Origin: Liolophura sinensis
Lineage: Eukaryota; Mollusca; Polyplacophora; Chitonida; Chitonidae
DNA: 64,000 nt
Direction: 5' to 3'
Assembly (NCBI RefSeq): GCF_032854445.1
Contig: NC_088296.1
Coordinates: 4,237,246-4,301,245 of the forward strand
Below, piece after piece: positions 1 through 10,900 of this stretch. The first letter of the stretch is position 1. Each line of letters starts with the position of its first letter. Below the pieces are notes generated by a model. That model made no database searches. It was not told the DNA's origin and was given only the letters and a program-made list of their open reading frames with translations. A program made the translations under genes and the position numbers.

Positions 1-12
1 ACCAACTGTGTG

Positions 13-150
13 TGACTGCTACATATTGTCCTGTGACTGCTACACATTGTCCTGTGGCTGCTACATATTGTCCTGTGACTACTGCATATTGTCCTGTGAC
101 TACTACATATTGTCCTACATATTGTCCCGTGACTACAACATACTGTTCTG
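13..150. repeat. 21-bp minisatellite (left part, cut by window start)
   Basis: Degenerate tandem copies of a 21-bp unit containing 'ctacatattgtcctgtgact'. The array is interrupted at 151 by a SINE and resumes at about 440. Confidence 0.9.
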
Positions 151-437
151 AGTGAGTGAGTGCTTGGGGTTTAACGTCGTACTCAACAATATTTCAGTCA
201 TATGACGACGCAGGAATCATTAGGGTGCATGTACGTGTAATGTGCCTCCTTGTTGCAGGACGGATTTCCACCGCTCTTTTATTTAGTGCTGCTTCACTGA
301 GACGACTTACCGAAGGCAAGTAAGGCGCCCCGCCCGAGCCATTATACTGATACGGGTCAACCAGTCGTTGCGCTATCCCCTTCATGCTGAACGCCAAGCG
401 AGGAAGTTACAACTTCCTCTTTTAAAGTCTTAGGTGT
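151..437 (-). mobile_element. tRNA-derived SINE, head missing
   Basis: Begins 'tgagtgagtgcttggggttt' and runs through the typical body ('ttgttgcaggacggatttcc', 'aaggcaagtaaggcgccccg') to 'cttaggtgtgactcga'. The tRNA-like head present in the duplicate at 51,585-51,652 is missing here; the sequence passes straight into the 21-bp array. The element reads on the minus strand if the tRNA head is taken as 5'. Confidence 0.85.
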
Positions 438-439
438 GA

Positions 440-1263
440 CTCGACATATTGTCCTGTGACTGCTACATATTATCCTCTGACTGCTACATATTGTCCTGTG
501 ACTGCTACATATTGTCCTGTGACTGCTGTATATTGTTCTGTGACTATATATTGTCCTGTGAGTACTACGTTGTCCTGTGACTACTACATATTGTCCTGTG
601 ACTTCTACATATTGTCCTGTGACCGCTACATATTGTCCTGTGACTGTTACATATTGTCCTGTGACTACTACATATTGTCCTGTGACTACTACATATTGTC
701 CTGTGACTGCCAGATATTGTCCTGTGACTACTACATATTGTGCTGTGACTGCTACATATTGTCCTGTGACTACTACATATTCTCCTGTGACTGCTACATA
801 TTGTCCTGTGACTGCTACATATTCTCCTGTGACTACAACATAGTGTTCTGTGACTGCTACATATTGTCCTGTGACTGCTATATATTGTACTGGGACTGCT
901 ACATATTCTCCTGTGACTGCGATATATTGTCCTGTGACTGCTACATATTCTCCTGTGAATACTACATATTGTCCTGTGACTCCTACATATTATCCTGTGA
1001 CTACTACATATTGTCCTGTGACTACAACATATTGTCCTGTGACTACTACATATTGTCCTGTGACTGCTACATATTGTCCTGTGAATACTACATATTGTCC
1101 TGTGACTACTATATATTCTCCTGTGACTACAACATACTGTTCTGCGACTGCTACATATTGTCCTGTGACTGCTATATATTCTTCTGTGACTACTACATAT
1201 TCTCCTGTGACTACCACATATTGTCCTGTGACTATTACATATTCTCATGTGACTACTACATAT
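440..1263. repeat. 21-bp minisatellite array
   Basis: About 39 tandem copies of a 21-bp unit. Because 21 is seven codons, several frames on both strands stay open (heptapeptides such as TATYCPV, DCYILSC and, on the minus strand, SHRTICS). The openness follows from unit length and lack of stops in the unit, so I do not call a gene. The array is interrupted exactly at 1263/1264 by an LTR and continues after 2031. Confidence 0.95.
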
Positions 1264-2027
1264 TGTTATGTGCACAACTGTCGTCATCTTCTAAATTTAG
1301 CTTGCCACTGTTTACATATGCTAAGTTCAGGGCCTGCTGTCTGCCTCTACCTTAGAATGTTCCAGAATACGCTCAGTTCGGTACCTGTTTGTTTACATCA
1401 TGTCTTACTAGACTAGACATACTAGACAATTCCACCAGGCTATATAAGACCTATGAAAGCAGGTCAAAGGGGAGAGAAAGGAGAATTATTGAAAGTTTTG
1501 GATGCTTTCGTTGTGTATTACTTTAGTAAGCATTTTGTGCTCAATTTTGGTGTCTCTATAGCCTCCGGCTTTGTTATATCCTATCTCCACCGAGCACTTG
1601 TTCAGTCTGAGCTTGTATATTTGATTCGTGCTCTTGTGTACACAGTGCTTATTAGTACACGGACCCTGTATGTGGAATTTTGTGTATATTTCGTCATACA
1701 CTCAGTTATACTGTGGATCTTCCCTCTTGTGAATTTGCCTCTGAGCATTTATGCCTGTGTGGTATATATTGTGGAATATATGCGTCCGTTTGGACTTGAC
1801 ACCACTGTACATGTAAGTACTTTAGTATTTGTTTGGATACTGCTATCTTTTCTTGTTAAACGTAAGTACTGTAGCATTTGTATAAGTCTTGCTATCTGTT
1901 CTTGCTAAACCTAATAAATTGTTGTAAAATAAAATCTGCTGGTTTTGGTTACTTTTTTGTGCGGCTAAACTGTCGTGTATTTCGAACAAGCCATCTCTTT
2001 ATAATACAGGCGGTTTGGGTCGTAACA
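1264..2027 (+). mobile_element. Solo LTR (764 bp) of an LTR retrotransposon
   Basis: The element starts TGTTA and ends TAACA, a perfect 5-bp terminal inverted repeat of the TG...CA type. It is flanked by the 4-bp direct repeat ATAT (1260-1263 and 2028-2031), and the 21-bp array resumes in register on both sides. A TATA-like 'tatataaga' lies at about 1441-1449 and an AATAAA signal at 1913-1918, as expected for an LTR promoter and polyadenylation site. A 151-aa open frame at 1453-1908 lies inside the LTR; in the duplicate it is cut to 127 aa, so I read it as chance. A 4-bp target duplication would suit a Gypsy-type element, but no internal region remains to classify it. Confidence 0.88.
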
Positions 2028-2031
2028 ATAT

Positions 2032-3020
2032 TCTCCTGTGGCTACTACATATTGTCCTTTGACTATTAAATATTGTCCTGTGACTACTACATATTGTCCT
2101 GTGACTGCTACATTTTGTCCTGTGAGTACTACATATTCTCTTGTGACTATATATTGTCCTGTGACTGCTACATATTGCCCTGTGACTACTACATTTTGTC
2201 CTGTGAGTACTACATATTCTCCTGTGACTATATATTGTCCTGTGACTGCTACATATTGTCCTTTGACTGCTACATATTGTCCTTTGACTGCTACATATTG
2301 TCCTGTGACTGCTGTATATTGTTCTGTGACTATATATTGTCCTGTGACTACTACATATTGTGCTGTGACTACTACATATTGTGCTGTGACTACTACATAT
2401 TGTCCCGTGACTACTACATATTGTCCTGTGACTGCGATATATTGTCCTGTGACTGCTGTATATTCTCCTGTGACTATATATTGTCCTGTGACTACTACAT
2501 ATTGCCCTGTGACTAAAACATATTGTCCTGTGACCGCTACATATTGTCCTGTGACCGCTACATATTGTTCTGTGACTGCTACATATTATCCTGTGACTGC
2601 TACATATTCCCCTGTGACTACTACATATTCTCCTGTGGCTACTACATATTCTCCTGTGGCTACTACATATTGTCCTGTGACTGCTACATATTGTCCTGTG
2701 ACTGCTACAAATTGTCCTGTGACTGCTGTATATTGTCCTGTGACTATATATTGTCCTGTGAGTACTACGTTGTCCTGTGACCATTACATATTGTCCTGTG
2801 ACTACTGTATATTGTCCTGTGACTACTACATATTGTCCTGTGACAGCTACATATTGTCCTGTGACAGCTACATATTGTTCTTTGACAGCTGCATATTGTC
2901 CTGTGACTGCTACATATTCTCCTGTGACTGCTACATATTATCCTGTGACTGCTACATATTCCCCTGTGACTGCTACATATTCTCCTGTGACTACTACATA
3001 CTGTTAGGTATTGTTCAGTG
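2032..3020. repeat. 21-bp minisatellite array, right of the solo LTR
   Basis: Continuation of the same 21-bp array, with 15-18 bp variant units such as those around 'gactatatattgtcctgtg'. Three frames are open for 76-327 codons, which is expected for this unit. It ends near 'ctgttaggtattgttcagtg'. Confidence 0.93.
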
Positions 3021-3286
3021 AGAACACAATGTATGTTGCTCTGGCTTTACAACACATTGTCCTGTAGTCGCTACATATTGTGAATGGAACCAGAATTTTA
3101 GAGCCTTTTATCTGAAATTCGAAACGCCGTCGCTGCAACTTATGTCCGTCTGTGAATGTTACGTACTATTATTGGATACATTTCATTCTACAATGGGACC
3201 AACCATAAGGTTTCGTTGGGACGAATAGCCCAGCATGTTTACTAGCCTATCTTGTTTCTAAAGAAGTACAAATCTTACCTAATTCA
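3021..3286. other. Unique spacer between two minisatellites
   Basis: About 270 bases without a recognisable gene; they match 54,167-54,430 in the other copy. Confidence 0.6.
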
Positions 3287-4226
3287 GATATGACGTCTAC
3301 ACCTAATTCTGATGTGACATCTACACCTTATTCAGATGTGACATCTACACCTAATCCAGATGTGAAATCTACACCATATTAAGATGTGACATCTACACCT
3401 AATCCCGATGTGACATCCACACTTTATTCAGATGTGACATCGACACCTAATCCAGATGTGATATCTACACCTTATTCAGATGTGACCTCCACACCTAATC
3501 CAGATGTGACATCCACACCTAATCCAGAGGTGACATCTACACCTGATCCAGATGTGACTTCTACTCCAAATTCATATATGATATAAACACCTAATCCAGA
3601 TGTGATATTTACACCTAATCCAGTTGTGACATCTACACCTGATCCAGATGTGACTTCTACTCCAAATTCATATATGATATAAACACCTAATCCAGATGTG
3701 ATATTTACACCTAATCCAGTTGTGACATCTACACTTTATTCAGATGTGACATCTACACCTGACATCTACACCTAATCCAGATGTGACCTCCACACCTAAT
3801 CCAGATGTGACATCCACACCTAATCCAGAGGTGACATCTACACCTGATCCAGATGTGACTTCTACTCCAAATTCATATATGACATAAACACCTAATCCAG
3901 ATGTGATATTTACACCTAATCCAGTTGTGACATCTACACTTTATTCAGATGTGACATCTACACCTAATCCAGTTGTGACATCTACACCTAATCCAGTTGT
4001 GACATCTACACTTTATTCAGATGTGACATCTACACCTGACATCTACACCTAATCCAGATGTGACATCTACACTTTATTCAGATGTCACATCGACACCTAA
4101 TCCAGATGTGACATCTACACCTAATCCAGATGTGACATCTACACCAAATTCAAATGTGACATCTACACCTAATCCAGATGTGACATCTACACCTAATCCA
4201 GATGTGACATCTACACTGTATACTGA
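3287..4226. repeat. 24-bp minisatellite array
   Basis: Tandem 24-bp units of the form 'acatctacacctaatccaga' plus tgtg. In the best frame each unit reads T-S-T-P-N-P-D-V, but the array is broken by frame changes and stops (for example the 'tatatgatataaaca' units), so no single long protein is encoded. It lies downstream of the ZP gene 3' end. A larger block of about 110-290 bases is itself repeated within it. Confidence 0.92.
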
Positions 4227-4688
4227 TTTGTTTGAGTACATTTAAAGTAATACCAAAATCACTAAGGTAAGATATTTGCCAACTGCATGTACATTTCCTG
4301 TAGTACGTACCAAGCTCATCTAAATTACATATTTGCTAACTCTGTTTACAGTAGTACCAGTAAATTCCACAAAAGTCTCCGTATTATACACCCAGACAAC
4401 ACAACGCAGAATCATTTGTACTGTGTCGTAATTTAATCAAGTTATTAATAAGCGCTTAAAAGTCGAACTAAATCTTAATAATAATATGTTGTTTTTGTTT
4501 TTTCTGGAAGTAAATGTTGATACATGAAAATTGTAAAACAGTATAAATTAGGTTATGACTTGGAGTTGATATTTTCAGGTTTATAATAGTATCTACATTT
4601 TATATAGGATATTAATGCTTGTTGCCACGTATAAAGCAACTTTCGTGGATCTCTATGTTTAATTAAACATACACAAATGCATGCAGTG
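4227..4688. other. AT-rich gene-free stretch
   Basis: No coding sequence or repeat that I recognise; it follows the 24-bp array and matches 55,095-55,550 in the second copy, again nearly identical. Confidence 0.5.
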
Positions 4689-4694
4689 TTTATT
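4689..4694 (-). terminator. Candidate polyadenylation signal of ZP gene copy 1
   Basis: AATAAA on the minus strand, about 300 bases past the stop codon at 4993; the duplicate has the same signal at 55,556-55,561. Confidence 0.45.
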
Positions 4695-4806
4695 TACAGA
4701 CGAAACTTTACATATTTGCTTCCAAGTGGCATAAAACACGTTCAAGAATGGATAATAATTATCCCGCCATGCTTTAGTTTTACAAAATGTCGTAATATGG
4801 AAATGT

Positions 4807-4833
4807 GTTTTTTTTTTTTTTTTTTTTTTTTTA
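4807..4833. repeat. Poly-T run
   Basis: A run of about 25 T in the putative ZP 3' UTR (A on the transcript strand). It is shorter and interrupted in copy 2. Confidence 0.8.
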
Positions 4834-4992
4834 GACAGATTCACAGTTCACACTTCAAATGTTTGATGTACGGGTTTCATAGTTCTTCAAATTAGAACAT
4901 CAACCTGAGAAATAACATGTCAAATTTCCCACCTAAAAAGATTGCTCAAGAACTTTTTTTACTTCAGAGTGTCAGTTTTCATGGAGATGCCT

Positions 4993-7900
4993 TTAAGCCT
5001 TCCCACCAACTTTCTTCTCCTTCTGCAGGTGATAAGTACGCAGGCATAGCAAAATGGCCGCCACGACAGCAGCCGTCAGCACGATCCCGAATACCGCTAC
5101 AATTGCCACAAAGGCGGTATTCTCCATGCATCGTTCCTTCTCCACGACTGGGGACGTGTCCACTGGCACCATAACTGGAAACAAGTTGAACGTACAGATA
5201 AGAAAATCATATCAGCGGCGTATGCCCTTATCTGGAAAATTTGTGTCATTTTAAAAACATATTATGTTCAGGAATGTGCAGTTTTCATTTATTTATTTGT
5301 TTGGTTGGTATTTTACGCCATGCTCAACAACATTTCACTTACACCACGGAAGCTAGCATTATGATGGGAGGAAACCGGGCAGAGCCCTTGGGAAATCCAA
5401 CGACCATCCGCAGGTTGCTACAGACCTTCCCACGTACGACCGGAGAGGAAGCCAGCATGAGCTTCGATCTGAACTCACGGCAGCATTGGTGAGAGGCTCC
5501 TGGGTCATCGCGCCGTACTGGCGTACTAACCCCAACAGCCACGGGAATAACAAATATTTCTGCAATATTTCAGACCCAAACAAACCCAGGAGTGTGAAAA
5601 TTCATCAGCTTAATCTAATCATGTTTAATGAATTTTCTATATTCTATATACAACACATACGTTAAGGCTGACAGCGAAAAGTGAAGACGTCGCGCTGCTA
5701 AGGGATGTCACTTTTGCATATCCAAAATTGCGTATTTCATCAAAAATCAAAGACGCTATTTAAAAATACGAAAGTAGCCTATTAGCTCAGACTATTCCTG
5801 GGCAGACTTAGATATAAAAAAGTGTACACATTAATTATGCTTGACTTACCGGTGTTGTCTCCAAGGTAACAACGAAGACCTTCCTGGTGACGTTCACTTT
5901 GTTGTCTTCGTCCACCTGTCTTCTCTTACGCCCGTAACCTTTTCTTGTCGAGCTGCCGTCACACGTTTTCTGGGGTGGAAAAGAACCCATGTAAGAGCAA
6001 CCAAACCCTGGGGGTAATATGAGGTGGACAGTGTAAATTCATAATCCTTACAGCGCATGCGTTGCACTCCACGTTCGCTTTACATCACTGCCCCCACTAG
6101 AAAATTTGTAGAGAAATCTTGAACAACACTGACGTCAATAGTGTCATGGTGATGAGGCATGAAGTGACGTCAGGAAGCACTAAAACTCATTCTAAACCTG
6201 TGTTGATACTTACTGGATACTTGATACAATGGGCATGCATTCTCTTTATGTAAAGTATGTACAGCGTGATTGTAATCAACGCTTGAATCAGTTTTACTTA
6301 TGAATACAGCCTAAATACTTCAGCGCAAGGGCACAAATGGTGAGACCAAGCCTACACAAGCCTACGTATGTCGCAAAGATTCCAAATGTCAAGATTGTCT
6401 AGTGGTGGCAGTGATGCAAAGTTAACGTAGAGAGCCGTGCATGCGCTGTAAGGATTATGCTATACATCCCGCTTGGAGTCGTTAGTCTAGGTACATATGC
6501 GCGTGAGCAGACGAGATATTGAAGGCATCCGCGAGTCTCATCCACAAAAATTAGCAGATTGCCTATTCTACGATTCAGTTGATTAAAGCGGAAAACGTTT
6601 TGGAGAAAAAACACATGGCGGAGATCTGTACTTATTTTAAACATTTAAAAAATGGCCGCCTGTATCTTTGTGGATAACAAATGTCTTAACCCAGGCTATT
6701 AGTATTATTTAAATTTAATATATTCTCAAGTATCCTCACCAATCCGATGTTCAGTGAAATTTATCAGTTCGGTATCCCGTCTTCCTTTACAACACGTTTC
6801 TGTATACATGTTTCTGTACAGCATGTTCCTGTATACATGTTTCTGTACAGCATGTTTCTGTACAGCATGTTTCTGTATACATGTTTCTGTACAGCATGTT
6901 TCTGTACAGCATGTTTCTGTATACATGTTTCTGTACAGCATGTTTCTGTACAGCATGTTCCTGTACAGCATGTTTCTGTACAGCATGTTTCTGTACAGCA
7001 TGTTTCTGTATACATGTTTCTGTATACATGTTTCTGTACAGCATGTTTCTGTACAGCATGTTTCTGTACAGCATGTTCATGTACAGCATGTTTCTGTATA
7101 CATGTTTCTGTACAGCATGTTTCTGTACAGCAAGTTTCTGTATACATGTTTCTGTACAGCATGCTTCTGTACAGCATGTTCCTGTACAGCATGTTTCTGT
7201 ACAGCATGTTTCTGTACAGCATATTTCTGTAGCATGCTCCTGTACAGCATGTTTTTGTATTTCTGTACAGCATGTTTCTGTACAGCATGTTTCTGTACAG
7301 CATGTTCATGTACAGCAGGTTTCTGTACAGCATGTTTCTAAGTATATTGTGCCAATTATGTCAAATGTCAACCATACAAAATCAAGAAAAAAAAATCCCT
7401 AAAAATCTCTATTTTTCAGTATTTAAGGATATGTTTCCAGAACCTAATTTTACTTAAGCGATGGTGCCATGTTGTCGTTTAACTTGCTACTATTTATGCA
7501 CTTACATGTTATCAGTTAGAATAAAACAGCGGCTGAGATAAATTGACACGAGACCATATGTCACCAGTTACGTGTGACTATTTGCCAGCTATCATACTGT
7601 CTAGCCCTTTAAGATACATCCATGATACAAGCAAATTTAATCTCTAAAGCTTTAGAAACAACTGATGATCTATGCCCAGCCAACACTGATCCCGCTGTCC
7701 TCGCTCGTACTTGTTGATGCGGACTCCCTTTGGGCTAACATACAGTCCTGTACGCTCACCGGTTCACAGCTAGCTCTGTCCGCCGCCCGACACAGCTTCA
7801 CCGAGCAGGACATGTAAAGAGAATCCTGTCCCTCAAACTTAAAGCCCCGGAAGCCGATGGACACCGTGTTCGCGGACTTCTGGAGGTCACCGGAGAGAAC

Positions 7901-10900
7901 GTCCATGGCATCGGGGGAGGGGCACCTGTGAGACAGAAAGTACACAGGTATGTGCAGCATCGGTATAGGGGAGAAAGGTATCTGCATAATACAATGAACA
8001 CAGCAAACAATGTTCACTGCGCGGAACGGAACATAATTTATTTATTTATTTGATTCGTGTTTTACTTAAGAATATTTCACTCAAACGACGGCCGCTAGTA
8101 TTATGATGGGGGAAAACCTACGACCATCAACAGGTTGTTGGCATAACCTGGACTTGAACTCATAGCAACCGCATTAGTGAGAGAATCCCGGGTCATTGCG
8201 CCGTGCTGCCGTGCCAACCCTCCAGACCACGGACATACAATGTAAACAGCGACAAAACAAACACAACAAGCAATGTTTTCCGCATATCACTGTATATACT
8301 GCTGTATATGATTCTAAATAGAAATTGAACACAACAAACAAAATTTATTGCACAGCATTGTAATATTGATGTACGATACGAAACAATAAATTAACAGAGC
8401 AAACCCCACGCTAACTGCAGAGCAATGTATAGATGTATGACAGGGAAGAGAAAATTAACACTGCAAACAGCGTTTACAGCTCGGCACTGTGCGGTTGTTG
8501 TATTATACGGAACAGAAAATTAAAACAGCAAACAACGTTTGCTGCGGAGCGCTGTACGGTTGAAGCATGACACGAGACAGAAAACTATCACAGCAAACAC
8601 AGTTTACAGCAAGGCACTGTGCGGTTGCTGTTTGATACGGAACACTGGGAAATTTAACACAGCAAACGTTCACTGCAGAACACTGTACGTTGCTGTATGA
8701 CACGGGACACTGGGAAATTTAACACACGGAACAGTAAATTAACACAGCAAACAACGTTTTCTGTAGTGCACTGTACGGTTGCTGTATTACACGGAACACT
8801 GAGAAATTGAGCCAACCAAACAACGTTTATTGCAGAGCATTGTACGGTTGATGTATTACACGGATCAGAAAATTAAAACAGCAAAGAACGTTTAATGCAG
8901 AGCATAGGCTTGCTATATGACACGGAAGAGAAATTTTAACACAGCAAACAACACTATTGCAGAGCATTGTACGGTTGATGTATTACACGGAACACTGAGA
9001 AATTTAACACAGCTAACAACATTAACTGCAGTGCACTGTACGGTTGTGTACGACAGGGAACACTGAGAAATTTAACACATTAAGCAACGTTTAACGCAGA
9101 GCACTGTGCGGTTGCTGTATGACACAGAAGAGAAATTTTAACACAGCAAACAACTTTATTGCAGAGCATTGTACGGTTGATGTATTACACGGATCACTGA
9201 GAAATTTAACACAGCTAACAACATTAACTGCAGTGCACTGTACGGTTGTGTACGACAGGGAACGCTGAGAAATTTAACACATTAAGCAACGTTTAACGCA
9301 GAGCACTGTGCGGTTGCTGTATGACACGGAAGAGAAATTTTAACACAGCAAACAACTTTATTGCAGAGCATTGTACGGTTGATGTATTACACGGATCACT
9401 GAGAAATTTAACACAGCTAACAACATTAACTGCAGTGCACTGTACGGTTGTGTACGACAGGGAACGCTGAGAAATTTAACACATTAAGCAACGTTTAACG
9501 CAGAGCACTGTGCGGTTGCTGTATGACACGGAAGAGAAATTTTAACACAGCAAACAACTTTATTGCAGAGCATTGTACGGTTGATGTATTACACGGATCA
9601 CTGAGAAATTTAACACAGCTAACAACATTAACTGCAGTGCACTGTACGGTTGTGTACGACAGGGAACACTGAGTAATTTAACACAGCAAACAGTTGCTTT
9701 ATGGTGTCGAACACCATAAAGCACTGAATACAGAAACACACACTGAGCAAAATGTGAGCAAGCAGTAAACGTGCGGACGAATGTATAGGCTTATCCATAT
9801 CCATCACTAGATGGGTGGGTGGTTAACTGACCTGTCCAAGACAAGGACTTTTTCCAACAGCTGACCGGATGTGGTGGCAGAGTTTGATCGGTAGTCACGG
9901 TTAAAACTGGAACAAGACTCAACGAAGAAATCCACATAGTCTGAAAATAAATGTTGCAGAAGATAAGTCGTCGATGAAAAACACCAAACTGAGATGAAAG
10001 TGGTGCGTGTGTTTACTTAACTGGTATCAATGTCAGTATATTCTCAATAACTATTTTGATACCTCCTTAAGCACAGGTCAGGTGTACGGGTGCAGGAAAC
10101 CGGACTCTCCGGAGAAAACAACCGACATTTGGTAAGAACGTGATTAACTTTATTCCTACCACCTCATAAATCGCTGCCAACAAGCGAGGGATGGATGGGA
10201 ATTGGCGACCTCGCTGGCCAAGGTTCGACCGGCTGCATTAGGTTATATCATTTAAATTTGGAGAAAAGTCTATAAGTTACACATAAAAGCGTGCGAAAAG
10301 TTAGTTGGAAATGAAGTTTTCAGTATTTTGTATTTAGATTTTTCTTTGAAGAGAAATATACACTTGACAATAATTTTGTATGGTGGGTATGTGGGACCGC
10401 CTCTTGGTATATATGTTGTCTTGGCGTAATATTGTTTTACATGAGGATGTAGCACATGTTTAATAACTATATTTCCACTAGAAATAATCTTTTTAGATAA
10501 CAAATGTGTTCAGTTTAGATTTTGGTCATATTTATATTTTTAATATACTCATAAATATTATCAAAATTCAGATTAAATGTATAAATTTACATTCAGATAA
10601 TTTCAATAGACAAGAATCACATCTTTATTTAAAATATTATTATGGAAATATGATATATACCCAGAGGTGAGCCCAAATACCCACCATACAAAAATAAACT
10701 ACCGGGCAAAAGAAACGTATAACCTTGTTCAGCACCACAAGAAAGAGAAACAAAGACAGACAGTATCAACATGATAAGCATTATATTGCAATAAACCATT
10801 TTCCGAGTTCTGTTCAAAAATTCAAAGCCATATGGATATTACACTTGCTGTCAGGCCGAGTAAAGAAGGCATGGGGTAAATCTGAAAAATTACACAAATG

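Noticed and set aside
456-1355. Long plus-strand open frame (299 codons) and its minus-strand partner
   Set aside because: It is the 21-bp minisatellite read in one of several open frames and it runs into the solo LTR; no start context, signal, domain or splice evidence.
1453-1908. 151-codon hydrophobic open frame between two arrays, present in both copies
   Set aside because: It lies wholly inside the 764-bp LTR, starts just after its TATA box, and is cut to 127 codons in the other copy. Conservation only reflects the recent duplication.
6754-7402. Cysteine-rich open frames on both strands
   Set aside because: Produced by the 15-bp array; nearly absent in the other copy where the array is short.
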